Assembly: GCF_008370045.1 (NCBI RefSeq)
Contig: NZ_VOBN01000006.1
Coordinates: 1 to 64,000 of the forward strand
DNA length: 64,000 bases
Direction: 5' to 3'
DNA from: Pseudomonas sp. ANT_J12
GTDB lineage: Bacteria; Pseudomonadota; Gammaproteobacteria; Pseudomonadales; Pseudomonadaceae
In this document: positions 54,313 to 64,000 of the stretch, in pieces
Layout: each line of letters begins with the position of its first letter
Position numbering within the stretch: the first letter of the stretch is position 1
Made by a program: the position numbers and the translations under genes
The notes under the pieces: generated by a model
Databases searched by the model: none
The model's input: only the letters and a program-made list of their open reading frames with translations
Told to the model about the DNA's origin: nothing

Positions 54313-55272
54313 ATGACTGAGCCACTGCGCATCGTCTTTGCCGGCACCCCGGAATTCGCCGCCGAACACCTCAAGGCCCTGCTCGCCAGCCCTTACGAGA
54401 TCGTCGCGGTCTACACCCAACCGGACCGTCCGGCGGGCCGCGGGCAAAAACTGATGCCGAGCCCGGTCAAGCAGCTGGCTCTGGAAAACAACATCCCGGT
54501 GCTGCAACCGCCGACCCTGCGCAACGAAGACGCCCAGGCTGAACTGGCCGCACTCAAGCCCGACTTGCTGGTGGTGGTCGCCTACGGTCTTATCCTGCCG
54601 CAAGTGGTGCTGGATATTCCGCGCCTGGGTTGCATCAACAGCCACGCCTCGCTGCTGCCACGCTGGCGTGGGGCGGCGCCGATCCAGCGCGCCGTTGAAG
54701 CGGGCGATGCCGAAAGCGGCGTGACGGTGATGCGCATGGAACTGGGCCTGGATACCGGCCCGATGCTGCTGAAAGTCACCACGCCGATCACTGGCGAAGA
54801 CACCGGCGGCAGCCTCCACGACCGTCTGGCCGAAATGGGCCCGCCCGCCGTGATTCAAGCGATTGCCGGCCTCGCTGCCGGAACGCTGGAAGGCGAAGTG
54901 CAGGACGACAGCCTCGCCACTTATGCTCACAAATTGAACAAAGACGAAGCACGCATCGACTGGAGCCGTCCGGCGGTTGAGCTGGAACGCCTGGTCCGCG
55001 CCTTCAACCCGTGGCCGATCACCCACAGCACGCTGAATGGCGAAGCGCTGAAAGTATTGGCCGCCAATCTCGCCGAAGGGCAGGGCAATCCGGGGGAAAT
55101 CCTCGGCGCCAGCAAGGACGGCCTGATCGTCGCCTGCGGTGAACAGGCGCTGTGCCTGACCCGTCTGCAATTGCCCGGCGGCAAGGCGCTGAACTTCAGC
55201 GACTTGTTCAACAGCCGCCGTGAGAAATTCGCCGTCGGCACCGTGCTCGGCCAAGTGGTGGACGCTCAATGA
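54313..55272 (+). CDS. fmt: Methionyl-tRNA formyltransferase
   Basis: 319-aa enzyme formylating the initiator Met-tRNA. N-terminal FTHF-dependent domain with [13 protein letters not shown], the catalytic [17 protein letters not shown] and the [10 protein letters not shown] helix; C-terminal OB-like domain with [10 protein letters not shown] at about 210. Start at ATG 54313 ([15 protein letters not shown]). Stop overlaps the rsmB start by four bases (ATGA). Confidence 0.96.
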   Translation: MTEPLRIVFAGTPEFAAEHLKALLASPYEIVAVYTQPDRPAGRGQKLMPSPVKQLALENNIPVLQPPTLRNEDAQAELAALKPDLLVVVAYGLILPQVVLDIPRLGCINSHASLLPRWRGAAPIQRAVEAGDAESGVTVMRMELGLDTGPMLLKVTTPITGEDTGGSLHDRLAEMGPPAVIQAIAGLAAGTLEGEVQDDSLATYAHKLNKDEARIDWSRPAVELERLVRAFNPWPITHSTLNGEALKVLAANLAEGQGNPGEILGASKDGLIVACGEQALCLTRLQLPGGKALNFSDLFNSRREKFAVGTVLGQVVDAQ

Positions 55273-56579
55273 ACCCGCGTCTGGCCGCCGCCAAGGCACT
55301 TGCCGCTGTCCTGAACGGAAAAGCTTCGCTCAACAGTTCCCTGCCGACGCAGATGGACAAGGTCGAAGACCGCGATCGTGGCTTCACCCAGGACCTGGCG
55401 TTCGGCACTGCGCGCTGGCAGCCACGCTTGTCGGCGCTGGCGGCCAAGTTGTTGCAGAAGCCGTTCAAAGCGGCGGATGCCGATGTCGAGGCGTTGTTGC
55501 TGGTCGGCCTCTATCAATTGCTTTACACCCGCGTCCCGGCCCACGCCGCCATTGGCGAAACCGTCGGTTGTGCCGACAAGCTCAAGAAGCCCTGGGCCAA
55601 GGCCTTGCTCAACGCCGTGCTGCGCCGCGCCCAACGGGAAAGCGAAGCGCTGCTGGCCGAGCTGGAACACGACCCGGTAGTGCGCACCGCCCATCCTCGC
55701 TGGCTGCAAAAATCCCTGAAAGCGTTCTGGCCTGAGCAGTGGGAAGCCATCTGCGCGGCGAACAACGCGCATCCGCCGATGATTCTGCGGGTCAACCGTC
55801 GCCATCAGACGCGCGATGCGTACCTCGGCTTGCTGAGTGACGCGGGCATCGCCGCCACGCCATGCGTTTACAGCCGCGACGGCATCATTCTCGACGCCGC
55901 CGCCGACGTACGCAGCCTGCCGGGTTTCGCCGAAGGCTGGATTAGCGTGCAGGACGAAGCCGCGCAACTGGCCGCCGATCTACTTGACTTGGCGCCGGGC
56001 CAACGGGTACTCGACGCCTGCTGCGCCCCCGGCGGCAAGACCTGCCACATCCTCGAAGCCGAGCCGGCACTGGCCGGCGTGGTGGCGGTGGACCTGGAAG
56101 CCAAGCGTCTGGTGCGGGTGAGGGAAAACCTCGCGCGTCTGGGCCTGAGCGCCGAACTGATCGCCGCCGACGGCCGCGACACCGCGACCTGGTGGGACGG
56201 CAAGCCATTCCAGCGCATCCTGCTCGACGCGCCGTGCTCGGCCACCGGCGTGATCCGTCGCCACCCGGACATCAAGCTGACCCGCCAACCGGACGACATC
56301 GCCGCACTCGCGGTGCTGCAAGGCGAATTGCTCGACGCCATGTGGATAACTCTGGAAGTGGGCGGGATTCTGCTTTACGCCACCTGCTCGACGCTGCCGA
56401 CCGAGAACACCGAAGTCATCGAAGCCTTCCTCGCCCGCACGCCGGGTGCCCGTGAACTGGACCTCGCCACCACAGCCGGGATCAAGCAGCCCCATGGTCG
56501 CCAATTGCTGGCCCAGCAGGGCGGTCACGACGGGTTCTACTACGCCAAGCTGATCAAGATTGCCGCCGCACGCGGTTAA
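55269..56579 (+). CDS. rsmB: 16S rRNA m5C967 methyltransferase RsmB
   Basis: 436-aa protein. N-terminal NusB-like RNA-binding domain (about 1-140), then the SAM methyltransferase with CCAPGGKT (SAM loop), [16 protein letters not shown] (catalytic cysteine) and [11 protein letters not shown] (second cysteine). Overlaps fmt and precedes trkA by 24 bp. A DnaA box lies in the gene at 56341. Confidence 0.95.
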   Translation: MNPRLAAAKALAAVLNGKASLNSSLPTQMDKVEDRDRGFTQDLAFGTARWQPRLSALAAKLLQKPFKAADADVEALLLVGLYQLLYTRVPAHAAIGETVGCADKLKKPWAKALLNAVLRRAQRESEALLAELEHDPVVRTAHPRWLQKSLKAFWPEQWEAICAANNAHPPMILRVNRRHQTRDAYLGLLSDAGIAATPCVYSRDGIILDAAADVRSLPGFAEGWISVQDEAAQLAADLLDLAPGQRVLDACCAPGGKTCHILEAEPALAGVVAVDLEAKRLVRVRENLARLGLSAELIAADGRDTATWWDGKPFQRILLDAPCSATGVIRRHPDIKLTRQPDDIAALAVLQGELLDAMWITLEVGGILLYATCSTLPTENTEVIEAFLARTPGARELDLATTAGIKQPHGRQLLAQQGGHDGFYYAKLIKIAAARG

Positions 56580-56603
56580 CCGGATTTTCAAGGGAGTGAC
56601 TGG

Positions 56604-57977
56604 ATGAAGATCATCATCCTCGGCGCGGGGCAGGTCGGCGGTTCGCTGGCGGAACACTTGGCCAGCGAAGCTAACGACATCACCGTGGTCGACACCGATG
56701 GCGAACGCCTGCGCGACCTCGGTGATCGTCTCGACATCCGCACCGTGCAGGGCCGCGCGTCGTTTCCGACGGTGCTGCGTCAGGCCGGCGCCGACGACGC
56801 GGACATGCTGGTCGCCGTGACCAACAGCGACGAAACCAACATGGTCGCCTGCCAGGTCGCCCACACCCTGTTCCACACCCCGACCAAAATCGCTCGGGTT
56901 CGCGAAGCCGCGTATCTGACGCGCGGCGGGCTGTTCAACAACGACGCGATCCCGGTGGACGTGCTGATCAGCCCGGAACAAGTGGTCACCAACTACATCA
57001 AGCGCCTGATCGAACACCCCGGCGCCTTGCAGGTGATCGACTTCGCCGAAGGCAAAGCGCAATTGGTGGCGGTGAAGGCCTATTACGGCGGGCCGTTGGT
57101 GGGTCAGCAACTGCGACAATTGCGCGAGCACATGCCGAACGTCGAAACCCGCGTAGCGGCGATTTTTCGTCGCGACCGACCCATCCTGCCCCAGGGCGAT
57201 ACGGTAATCGAGGCCGACGACGAAGTGTTTTTCATCGCGGCCAAGGCGAATATTCGCGCGGTGATGAGCGAAATGCGCCGCCTCGATGAAAGCTACAAGC
57301 GCATCGTCATCGCCGGTGGCGGACAGATCGGTGAACGGCTGGCCGAGGCCATTGAAAGCCGTTACCAGGTGAAGATCATCGAGATGAACCCGGCACGCTG
57401 CCGTCATCTCTCGGACACCCTCGACAGCACCGTCGTCCTGCAGGGCAGCGCTTCGGACCGGGACCTGCTGCTGGAAGAGAACATCGCCGACGCCGACCTG
57501 TTCCTGGCCCTGACCAACGACGACGAAGCCAACATCATGTCGTCGTTGCTGGCCAAGCGCCTGGGCGCGAAGAAGGTGATGACGATCATCAACAACCCGG
57601 CCTACGTTGATCTGATCCAGGGCGGCGACATCGACATAGCCATCAGCCCGCAATTGGCGACTATCGGCACCCTGTTGGCCCACGTGCGCCGTGGCGATAT
57701 CGTCAGCGTGCACTCACTGCGCCGGGGCGCGGCGGAAGCCATCGAGGCGATTGCCCATGGCGATGCGAAGTCGAGCAAGGTGATTGGCAAGGCCATCGAG
57801 AACATCGGTTTGCCGCCGGGCACCACCATCGGCGCGATCATTCGTGACGAAGAAGTGATCATTGCCCACGGCGATACGGTGATCAAAACCGGCGACCATG
57901 TGATTCTGTTCCTTGTGGATAAGAAGCATATTCGGGATGTGGAGAAGCTGTTTCATGTCGGGTTGAGCTTCTTCTGA
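56604..57977 (+). CDS. trkA: Trk potassium uptake regulatory protein TrkA
   Basis: 457-aa cytoplasmic protein with two RCK units: NAD-binding [13 protein letters not shown] at the start and [15 protein letters not shown] at about 238, each followed by a TrkA_C domain ([29 protein letters not shown]). Binds NAD(H)/ATP and gates the TrkG/H potassium channels encoded elsewhere. Start [13 protein letters not shown]. Same strand as rsmB. Confidence 0.96.
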   Translation: MKIIILGAGQVGGSLAEHLASEANDITVVDTDGERLRDLGDRLDIRTVQGRASFPTVLRQAGADDADMLVAVTNSDETNMVACQVAHTLFHTPTKIARVREAAYLTRGGLFNNDAIPVDVLISPEQVVTNYIKRLIEHPGALQVIDFAEGKAQLVAVKAYYGGPLVGQQLRQLREHMPNVETRVAAIFRRDRPILPQGDTVIEADDEVFFIAAKANIRAVMSEMRRLDESYKRIVIAGGGQIGERLAEAIESRYQVKIIEMNPARCRHLSDTLDSTVVLQGSASDRDLLLEENIADADLFLALTNDDEANIMSSLLAKRLGAKKVMTIINNPAYVDLIQGGDIDIAISPQLATIGTLLAHVRRGDIVSVHSLRRGAAEAIEAIAHGDAKSSKVIGKAIENIGLPPGTTIGAIIRDEEVIIAHGDTVIKTGDHVILFLVDKKHIRDVEKLFHVGLSFF

Positions 57978-57985
57978 TCCGAGGG

Positions 57986-58014
57986 CCTCTTCGCGGGCAA
58001 GCCTCGCTCCTACA
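57986..58014. repeat. Single REP-like half, type A
   Basis: CCTCTTCGCGGGCAAGCCTCGCTCCTACA, one arm only, just after trkA. All other complete type A copies are inverted pairs. Confidence 0.8.
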
Positions 58015-58026
58015 GATTGAATAGCT

Positions 58027-58137
58027 GATCGTTCCCACGCGGAGCGTGGGAATGCCTCAACGGACGCTCCGCGTTCGGCTTTGGATGGGACGCGGAGCGT
58101 CCCGGGCTGCATTCCCACGCGGAGCGTGGGAACGATC
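58027..58137. repeat. 111-bp nested palindromic element, type C, copy 3
   Basis: GATCGTTCCCACGCGGAGCG ... GCGTGGGAACGATC. Its interior is the reverse complement of copy 1 with only a few differences, so it is the same element in the other orientation. Between trkA and the TPR gene. Confidence 0.85.
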
Positions 58138-58172
58138 GCTGAACCTTTCCACATAACCCAAAGGTGCCAACC

Positions 58173-58487
58173 ATGCTCGAATCCCTGGAAAAAATGCTCG
58201 CCAAGGGTGTGGATAACTCATTGCTGCGCTTCGGCCTGGGCAAGGGGTATCTGGATCTTGGGGAAAATGCCAAGGCCGCCGAGCATTTCCAGCGTTGCGT
58301 CGAGTTCGATCCAAAGTATTCGGCGGCGTGGAAGTTGCTGGGCAAGGCCCATCTGGCGCTGTCGGATCATGCCGCCGCGCGTCAGGCCTGGGAACAAGGC
58401 CTGGAAGCCGCCCGCGCCCATGGCGACAAGCAGGCGGAAAAGGAGATGACGGTGTTCCTGAAGAAGCTTGATCGTCAGGCCCACTGA
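58173..58487 (+). CDS. Small tetratricopeptide-repeat protein
   Basis: 104-aa, no signal peptide. About two to three TPR units: LRFGLGKGYLDLGENAKAAEHFQRC and AAWKLLGKAHLALSDHAAARQAWEQGLE with the W-LG-Y/A-F pattern. Adaptor-type fold, partner unknown. AAAGGTG before the ATG 58173; a GTG at 58164 in frame is a weaker option. Stop codon directly abuts the stop of the convergent PilZ gene. A DnaA box is in the gene at 58208. Confidence 0.82.
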   Translation: MLESLEKMLAKGVDNSLLRFGLGKGYLDLGENAKAAEHFQRCVEFDPKYSAAWKLLGKAHLALSDHAAARQAWEQGLEAARAHGDKQAEKEMTVFLKKLDRQAH

Positions 58488-58727
58488 TCAGAGATAGCGC
58501 AGGCCAATCCCCTCGGCGTCCACCAGCACCACTTCCATGCGCACGCGCGGCGCGCCTGTGGGTAAGCCCTGCACCTGGCCATAAACCACCGCGCCCTTGG
58601 GCAACGCCGACAGGCTCGGGTGCTGGACGTAGACGCCCGTCGTCGAGAGGTTACGGGTCTGGCCCAGGCATTCGCCGAAGCTTTCGTGACTGATCTTGAT
58701 GCGCAATGATTTGCGGTGTTCGGACAT
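58488..58727 (-). CDS. PilZ domain protein
   Basis: 79-aa single-domain protein. RKSLRIKISH at the N-terminus supplies the RxxxR c-di-GMP motif, and NLSTTGVYV corresponds to the (D/N)xSxxG motif, so binding of c-di-GMP is likely. The start is ATG 58727 (MSEHRKSLRI); an upstream extension of 27 codons is not family sequence. Conserved in this place in Pseudomonas (PA0012-like). Confidence 0.82.
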   Translation of the reverse strand: MSEHRKSLRIKISHESFGECLGQTRNLSTTGVYVQHPSLSALPKGAVVYGQVQGLPTGAPRVRMEVVLVDAEGIGLRYL

Positions 58728-58771
58728 CTTCTGCGCCCTTGCTGAACGTGGGTTGTGGATAACCTGGACTT

Positions 58772-58862
58772 GTAGGAGCGAGGCTTGCCCGCGAAGGCGA
58801 CATCCCATCCAACATCAATGTTGAATTTGATGGCCTCTTCGCGGGCAAGCCTCGCTCCTACA
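58772..58862. repeat. REP-like inverted pair, type A
   Basis: TGTAGGAGCGAGGCTTGCCCGCGAAGG and its inverse with about 36 bp between, containing CAACATCAATGTTG (a similar loop to the copy at 28542). Between PilZ and htrB genes, flanked closely by DnaA boxes at 58755 and 58871. Confidence 0.9.
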
Positions 58863-58895
58863 GGGCGTAGTTATCCACAGATCGTGCCATTTATG

Positions 58896-59783
58896 TCAGT
58901 ACCAGCGTTCTTCACCCGGTGGACGCTTCTTGAAGCGCTTCATGCTCCACATGTACTGGCTCGGATACGCCCGCACGTAGCGCTCGACCACCTGGCTCAT
59001 CGCTGCGCAGGACGTCTCGGTATCGGTGCTGTACATGGCGTCTGGTGCGGCTTCGAGGATCACTTTGTACCCCGAACCGTCCGGAAGGCGCAGGGCATGC
59101 AGGAACACGCCGACCGCTTTGCCGCCGGCGAGCATGTTCGGTACGAATTTACTGGTCAGCGCCTGGGTGGCGAAAAACGGCACGAAGATCCCGGCGGATT
59201 CGGCCGGCTCCGGGTCAGCGGGGATGCCCACTGCACCACCTTTGCGCACTTCCTTGATCACGCTGAGGATGCCTTCCTTGGTGGAAGCGGCCACGCGGTT
59301 GCCCAATTGCACCCGCTGCTTGCGCAGCAAATCGTCCACGGCTTTCAACTTCGGCGGACGATAGAAAATGATCGGTTTGCACTGGTTGCAATAGAAGTGG
59401 TTCAACACTTCCCAGTTGCCGAGGTGGCTGGTGATGCCCACCACACCTTTGCCGGACGCGAGCGCATCCTTCAACACGTCGAGGCCTTCGACTTCACGCA
59501 CCAGGTCGATGGAGCGCTGGGCCGGCCAGATCCAGGCGCAGGCGCTTTCGGTCAGGGACTTGCCGATGTCTCTCAGACTCTGGCCCACCAGACGCTCGCG
59601 TTCGGCCGGGTCCATGTCCGGGAAGCACTTGGCCAGGTTGATCCGCACCACGTCGCGGGAACGGTTGGGGGTTTTCCACATCATCCAGCCAATGGCCGAA
59701 CCGACGGCTTGCACGGCCCGCCACGGAAGCAGGGCAAACAGCCGCAGAGCGCCTACCAGCAAGGCGCCTTTAAACTTATCCAC
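58896..59783 (-). CDS. htrB: Lipid A biosynthesis lauroyl acyltransferase (HtrB/LpxL family)
   Basis: 295-aa inner-membrane-associated acyltransferase adding a secondary acyl chain to lipid A. Catalytic HxxxxE motif in SHLGNWE; an N-terminal hydrophobic segment (ALLVGALRLFALLPW). Starts with GTG at 59783, with AGGAG six bases before it. The start region overlaps a DnaA box. In pseudomonads two such homologues exist; this is the one beside tag and glyQ (PA0011). Confidence 0.9.
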   Translation of the reverse strand: MDKFKGALLVGALRLFALLPWRAVQAVGSAIGWMMWKTPNRSRDVVRINLAKCFPDMDPAERERLVGQSLRDIGKSLTESACAWIWPAQRSIDLVREVEGLDVLKDALASGKGVVGITSHLGNWEVLNHFYCNQCKPIIFYRPPKLKAVDDLLRKQRVQLGNRVAASTKEGILSVIKEVRKGGAVGIPADPEPAESAGIFVPFFATQALTSKFVPNMLAGGKAVGVFLHALRLPDGSGYKVILEAAPDAMYSTDTETSCAAMSQVVERYVRAYPSQYMWSMKRFKKRPPGEERWY

Positions 59784-59823
59784 AGGTCACTCCTGATCTT
59801 GTGCTGTGTGCGAGGCGGCCATT

Positions 59824-60381
59824 CTAACCGCCGTTCGCCAGCGTCGCGTAGCGATCGCAATCCTGGGTATGGTCCATGACCATGCCCGAGGCCTGCATCA
59901 GCGCGTAACAAATGGTCGGGCCAACGAACGTAAAGCCAGCCTTTTTCAGGCCTTTGCTCATCTCCACGGCGACCGGCGTCACGGCCGGCACCTGGCTGCG
60001 ATCCTTGAAATGATTAATCAGCGGTTTGCCACCCACGAAGGACCAGAGAAACGCCACCGGGTCCTCCAGCACCAGCCAGGCCTGGGCGTTGCGCCGGGCC
60101 GCGTTGAGTTTGAGGCGGTTGCGGATAATGCCGGGATCGAGCATCAATTCATCGATTTCCGCGTCGCTCATCTGCGCCACGCGTTGTACGTCGAAGCCGA
60201 ACAACACCTCGCGATAACGCTCACGTTTGCGCAACACGGTGATCCATGAAAGGCCGGCCTGGAACCCTTCGAGCAAAAGCAACTCGAACAATCCCTGCGC
60301 ATCGCGTAGCGGCGTGCCCCACTCCTGATCGTGATAAGCCATGTACAGCGGATCTTCGGAACACCAAAAGCAGCGTGGCAT
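59824..60381 (-). CDS. tag: 3-methyladenine DNA glycosylase I
   Basis: 185-aa base-excision repair enzyme removing 3-methyladenine. Zinc-ligand residues at both ends: [11 protein letters not shown] and HDQEWG at the N-terminus, [10 protein letters not shown] at the C-terminus. Also [20 protein letters not shown]. Start at ATG 60381. Divergent from glyQ. Confidence 0.94.
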   Translation of the reverse strand: MPRCFWCSEDPLYMAYHDQEWGTPLRDAQGLFELLLLEGFQAGLSWITVLRKRERYREVLFGFDVQRVAQMSDAEIDELMLDPGIIRNRLKLNAARRNAQAWLVLEDPVAFLWSFVGGKPLINHFKDRSQVPAVTPVAVEMSKGLKKAGFTFVGPTICYALMQASGMVMDHTQDCDRYATLANGG

Positions 60382-60416
60382 AAGGCTCCAGGGGGCGTGC
60401 GCAGCAACGAATCGGG

Positions 60417-60422
60417 TATACT
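60417..60422 (+). promoter_or_regulatory. Possible -10 element of glyQS
   Basis: TATACT in the tag/glyQ gap, 41 bp before the glyQ GTG. No good -35 (GGCGTG at 17-bp spacing), so weakly supported. Confidence 0.35.
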
Positions 60423-60462
60423 CCCGCTCTTTAAATCGCAGCCCAAGAAACAGGTGAATTAC

Positions 60463-61416
60463 GTGAGCCAGCCTACGCCAGCCGTGCGTACCTTCCAAGA
60501 CTTGATCCTCGCCCTCCAGCAATACTGGGCCGAGCAAGGTTGCGTGGTACTTCAGCCCTACGATATGGAAGTAGGCGCCGGCACTTTCCACACAGCCACG
60601 TTTCTGCGCGCCATCGGCCCGGAAACCTGGAACGCCGCTTATGTGCAGCCCAGTCGTCGCCCGACTGACGGCCGCTACGGCGAAAACCCGAACCGTCTGC
60701 AGCACTACTATCAGTTCCAGGTAGTCCTGAAGCCGAACCCGGACAACTTCCAGGAACTGTACCTGGGCTCCCTCAAGCACGTTGGCCTGGACCCGTTGGT
60801 CCACGACATTCGCTTCGTCGAAGACAACTGGGAGTCGCCAACCCTGGGCGCCTGGGGTCTGGGCTGGGAAGTCTGGCTCAACGGCATGGAAGTGACGCAG
60901 TTCACGTACTTCCAGCAAGCGGGCGGCATCGAATGCTACCCGGTAACCGGCGAGATCACTTACGGTCTTGAGCGTCTGGCCATGTACCTGCAAGGCGTGG
61001 ATTCGGTCTACGACCTGGTCTGGGCTGACGGCCCGATGGGCAAAGTCACCTACGGCGACGTGTTCCACCAGAACGAAGTCGAGCAATCGACCTACAACTT
61101 CGAACACGCCAACGTCGAGAAGCTGTTCGAGCTGTTCGATTTCTACGAAAGCGAAGCCAAGCGCCTGATCGAACTCGACCAGCCGCTGCCGTTGCCGAGC
61201 TACGAAATGGTGTTGAAGGCCTCCCATACCTTCAACCTGCTGGATGCGCGCCGGGCAATCTCGGTGACTGCGCGTCAGCAATACATCCTGCGTGTACGCA
61301 CCCTGGCGCGTTCCGTTGCGCAAGCCTACCTGCTGGCTCGCGCCAAGCTGGGCTTCCCGATGGCAACCCCGGACCTGCGTGATGAAGTGTTGGCTAAGCT
61401 GGAGGCTGCACAATGA
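60463..61416 (+). CDS. glyQ: Glycyl-tRNA synthetase alpha subunit
   Basis: 317-aa catalytic subunit of the tetrameric alpha2beta2 glycyl-tRNA synthetase. Class II motifs: [22 protein letters not shown] split around motif 1-2, [19 protein letters not shown] and [14 protein letters not shown]. Start GTG 60463 ([14 protein letters not shown], read as Met) with AGG about 8 bp upstream; a longer in-frame start would run into tag. Stop overlaps glyS by four bases. Confidence 0.95.
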   Translation: MSQPTPAVRTFQDLILALQQYWAEQGCVVLQPYDMEVGAGTFHTATFLRAIGPETWNAAYVQPSRRPTDGRYGENPNRLQHYYQFQVVLKPNPDNFQELYLGSLKHVGLDPLVHDIRFVEDNWESPTLGAWGLGWEVWLNGMEVTQFTYFQQAGGIECYPVTGEITYGLERLAMYLQGVDSVYDLVWADGPMGKVTYGDVFHQNEVEQSTYNFEHANVEKLFELFDFYESEAKRLIELDQPLPLPSYEMVLKASHTFNLLDARRAISVTARQQYILRVRTLARSVAQAYLLARAKLGFPMATPDLRDEVLAKLEAAQ

Positions 61417-63467
61417 GTGCTCTGGATTTCCTGGTTGAATTGGGCACCGAAGAACTGCCACCCAAAGCCCTGAACACCCTGGCCGATGCGTTCCTGGCCG
61501 GTATCGACAAAGGCCTGCAAGCCGCTGGCCTGAACTACGAAGCCAAAACCGTGTACGCCGCGCCGCGTCGCCTGGCCGTGCTGATCACCGCGCTGGCGAC
61601 CCAGCAACCGGATCGCAGCATCAACCTCGACGGCCCGCCGCGTCAGGCTGCCTTCGATGCCGATGGCAACCCGACCCAAGCAGCACTGGGCTTTGCCAAG
61701 AAGTGCGGCGTCGACCTGAGCGAAATCGATCAGAGCGGCCCGAAACTGCGTTACAGCCAGAGCATCGCCGGCAAACCGACCGCGAGCCTGCTGCCGACCA
61801 TCGTCGAAGACTCCCTGAACGACCTGCCGATCCCGAAGCGCATGCGCTGGGGTGCTCGCAAGGAAGAATTCGTGCGTCCGACCCAGTGGCTGGTGATGCT
61901 GCTCGGTGACCAGGTCATCGACTGCACGATCCTCGCCCAGAAGGCTGGCCGCGATTCCCGTGGCCACCGCTTCCATCACCCACAAAGCGTGCGCATCACG
62001 GCGCCGGCCAACTACCTGGCCGACCTGCGTGCAGCCTACGTATTGGCCGATGCCAACGAGCGTCGCGCCATCATCAGCAAGCGCACCGAAGAACTGGCGA
62101 CCCTGCAGGAAGGCACCGCCATCGTTCCTCCAGCCTTGCTCGATGAAGTGACCGCGCTGGTTGAATGGCCGGTGCCGCTGGTGTGCTCGTTCGAGGAGCG
62201 TTTCCTCGATGTGCCGCAAGAAGCCCTGATCACCACCATGCAGGACAACCAGAAGTACTTCTGCCTGCTGGATGCCGACGGCAAGTTGCTGCCACGTTTC
62301 ATTACCGTGGCCAACATCGAAAGCAAAGACCCGCAGCAGATCATCGCCGGTAACGAGAAAGTGGTTCGCCCACGCCTGACCGACGCCGAGTTCTTCTTCA
62401 AGCAAGACAAGAAGCAGAAACTCGAAGACTTCAACCTGCGCCTGCAAAACGTGGTGTTCCAGGAAAAACTCGGCAGCGTCTATGACAAGGCCGAGCGCGT
62501 TTCCAAACTGGCCGCGTACATCGCGCAGCGCATTGGCGGCAACGCAGCCTGGGCCTCCCGTGCCGGCCTGCTGTCCAAGTGCGACCTGGCGACCGAGATG
62601 GTCGGTGAGTTCCCGGAGATGCAAGGCGTCGCCGGTTACTACTACGCCCTCAACGACGGCGAGCCGGAAGAAGTCGCTCTGGCGCTGAACGAGCAGTACA
62701 TGCCTCGCGGTGCCGGCGCTGAACTGCCGACCACCCTGACCGGTGCGGCCGTGGCCATCGCCGACAAACTCGACACCCTGGTCGGCATCTTCGGCATCGG
62801 CATGCTGCCTACCGGTAGCAAAGACCCGTATGCCCTGCGCCGTGCGGCACTGGGCGTGTTGCGCATCCTGATCGACAAGAAGCTCGACCTCGACCTGAAC
62901 GACGCCGTGGCTTTTGCCGTGAACGCGTTCGGCGCCAAGATCAAGGCTGCCGGCCTGAACGATTTGGTGCTGGAGTTTATCTTCGACCGTCTGCGTGCCC
63001 GTTACGAAGACGAAGGCGTGGATGTCGGCACTTACCTGTCGGTGCGTGCGCTGAAACCGGGTTCCGCACTGGACTTCGATCAGCGTGTTCAAGCGGTAGA
63101 AGCGTTCCGCAAATTGCCGGAAGCCGCCGCCCTGGCTGCGGTGAACAAGCGCGTTTCGAACCTGCTGAGCAAAGCCGAAGGCTCGATTCCGTCGGTAGTG
63201 GAAGCCAAGTACTTCGACAACGCCAACGAGTTCTCCCTGTACTCGGCGATCCAGCAGGCTGACCAGGCTGTCCAGCCGATGGCCGCTGCGCGTCAGTACA
63301 GCGAATCGCTGGCGCGCCTGGCTGCCTTGCGCGAGCCGGTGGATGCGTTCTTCGAAGCGGTGATGGTCAATGCGGAGGATGCCAAGGTGCGCGCCAACCG
63401 TTATGCCTTGCTGTCGCGTCTGCGTGGGCTGTTCCTCGGCGTTGCCGACATTTCGCTGCTGGGGTAA
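61413..63467 (+). CDS. glyS: Glycyl-tRNA synthetase beta subunit
   Basis: 684-aa subunit required for tRNA binding with GlyQ. N-terminal [16 protein letters not shown], central HD-like domain ([24 protein letters not shown] split) and a C-terminal anticodon-binding region ending at ISLLG. ATGA overlap with glyQ. A very long open frame runs antisense to it, discussed under rejected items. Confidence 0.96.
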   Translation: MSALDFLVELGTEELPPKALNTLADAFLAGIDKGLQAAGLNYEAKTVYAAPRRLAVLITALATQQPDRSINLDGPPRQAAFDADGNPTQAALGFAKKCGVDLSEIDQSGPKLRYSQSIAGKPTASLLPTIVEDSLNDLPIPKRMRWGARKEEFVRPTQWLVMLLGDQVIDCTILAQKAGRDSRGHRFHHPQSVRITAPANYLADLRAAYVLADANERRAIISKRTEELATLQEGTAIVPPALLDEVTALVEWPVPLVCSFEERFLDVPQEALITTMQDNQKYFCLLDADGKLLPRFITVANIESKDPQQIIAGNEKVVRPRLTDAEFFFKQDKKQKLEDFNLRLQNVVFQEKLGSVYDKAERVSKLAAYIAQRIGGNAAWASRAGLLSKCDLATEMVGEFPEMQGVAGYYYALNDGEPEEVALALNEQYMPRGAGAELPTTLTGAAVAIADKLDTLVGIFGIGMLPTGSKDPYALRRAALGVLRILIDKKLDLDLNDAVAFAVNAFGAKIKAAGLNDLVLEFIFDRLRARYEDEGVDVGTYLSVRALKPGSALDFDQRVQAVEAFRKLPEAAALAAVNKRVSNLLSKAEGSIPSVVEAKYFDNANEFSLYSAIQQADQAVQPMAAARQYSESLARLAALREPVDAFFEAVMVNAEDAKVRANRYALLSRLRGLFLGVADISLLG

Positions 63468-63473
63468 GACAGT

Positions 63474-64000
63474 TTGAAACTGCTGATTCTCGATCGGGAC
63501 GGGGTGATCAATTACGACTCCGACGCTTACATCAAGTCGGTGGAGGAGTGGATTCCGCTCCCCGGTTCGATCGCAGCCATCGCGCAGTTGAGCAAGGCCG
63601 GCTGGACGGTGGCGGTCGCTACCAACCAGTCGGGCATCGCTCGCGGCTATTACGACATCGCCACCCTGGACGCCATGCACGAGCGCTTGCGCTCACTGGT
63701 GGCGGAGCAGGGTGGTGAGGTCGGGCTGATCGTCTATTGCCCCCACGGGCCGGACGACGGCTGCGATTGCCGCAAGCCAAAACCCGGGATGTTGAAAACC
63801 ATCGCCGCGCATTACAACGTGTCGCTGACTGATCTATGGTTTGTCGGCGATACCCTTGGTGACCTGGAAGCCGCAAAAGCCGTCGATTCTCAGCCAGTTT
63901 TGGTAAAGACCGGGAAAGGCGAAAAGACTTTGGGCAAGGCCCTACCGGCAGGCACCTTGATTTTTGACGATCTGGCGGCGATTGCCGCAGAACTTATCCA
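63474..64000 (+). CDS. gmhB: D-glycero-beta-D-manno-heptose-1,7-bisphosphate 7-phosphatase, truncated by window
   Basis: At least 175 codons, cut by the window end. HAD phosphatase motif ILDRDGV with Asp7 nucleophile and Asp9, ATNQSG (motif II), KPKPGML (motif III) and GDTLGDLEAA (motif IV). The zinc loop CPHGPDDGCDC identifies GmhB. Start TTG 63474 six bases after the glyS stop, so translation may be coupled. It makes the precursor of ADP-heptose for LPS inner core. The family is about 175-190 aa, so only the last few residues are missing. Confidence 0.92.
   Translation, partial: MKLLILDRDGVINYDSDAYIKSVEEWIPLPGSIAAIAQLSKAGWTVAVATNQSGIARGYYDIATLDAMHERLRSLVAEQGGEVGLIVYCPHGPDDGCDCRKPKPGMLKTIAAHYNVSLTDLWFVGDTLGDLEAAKAVDSQPVLVKTGKGEKTLGKALPAGTLIFDDLAAIAAELI

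Noticed and set aside
55980..57713. 577-codon open frame antisense to rsmB and trkA
   Set aside because: Spans two well supported genes and the gap between them; low-complexity composition.
61326..63680. 784-codon open frame antisense to glyS
   Set aside because: Its composition (H, Q, G, R, V rich, few K) is the usual shadow of a high-GC gene. glyS on the other strand is a certain gene along the full length.

Overview
The window is chromosomal DNA of a Pseudomonas of the fluorescens/putida type. The evidence is high G+C, short intergenic palindromes (REP-like) of the kind common in fluorescent pseudomonads, and a gene content and order that match the known Pseudomonas core near the replication origin. 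Those core genes include metNIQ, katE, znuABC-zur, thrB, polA, engB, cytochromes c5/c4, dsbA, ampDh2, kinB-algB, gltP, citA, betC, aroE, hemF, tsaC, dprA, def-fmt-rsmB-trkA, htrB, tag, glyQS and gmhB. I see no rRNA, tRNA, insertion sequence, prophage or CRISPR array. The right end should lie only several kb from dnaA/oriC, judging by gmhB-glyS-glyQ synteny with other pseudomonads.

Layout. 0-5 kb: methionine ABC importer (metN-metI-metQ, minus strand) divergent from a large-subunit catalase. 5-9 kb: zinc module (Zur, ZnuC, ZnuB and a lipoprotein on minus; ZnuA on plus) with a candidate Zur box in the shared promoter. 9-16 kb: thrB, a DUF2782 protein, polA, an ErsA-like small RNA with an AlgU-type promoter, engB, two cytochromes and dsbA. 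16-26.5 kb: signalling and envelope block with an EEP-family protein, a diguanylate cyclase, AmpDh2, a CSS/EAL phosphodiesterase and the KinB-AlgB alginate two-component system. Divergent from algB is a small-protein/lysozyme-inhibitor operon behind a candidate sigma54 promoter with an IHF site. 27-41 kb: transport and membrane block with GltP, an SpmA/SpmB-like fusion, a four-gene MCE lipid transporter, a DUF5924 protein, an M16 peptidase, a Na/Pi cotransporter, TerC and a CitMHS citrate carrier. 40.9-42.4 kb: three small accessory enzymes. 42.4-47.6 kb: choline-sulfate module (LysR, BetC, binding protein, SulP). 47.7-64 kb: conserved housekeeping genes up to a truncated gmhB.

How it fits together. 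Several neighbours belong to envelope stress and the alginate/biofilm lifestyle: the ErsA-like RNA, a c-di-GMP synthase and a hydrolase, AmpDh2, KinB/AlgB, the Ivy-like lysozyme inhibitor, and a TPR/PilZ pair. The housekeeping end carries translation start and modification (def, fmt, rsmB, tsaC, glyQS), haem (hemF, with an Anr-like box) and DNA processing genes.

The most notable non-genic signals are: (1) 14 exact DnaA boxes (TTATCCACA), all between 42.6 and 59.8 kb, none found by eye elsewhere in the window, and starting at an apparent synteny seam; (2) three families of paired inverted repeats which occupy every convergent intergenic gap longer than about 15 bp; (3) the sigma54/IHF/palindrome promoter next to algB; (4) an ErsA-like RNA in the polA-engB gap. 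I did not find a clearly new multi-gene defence or mobile system.
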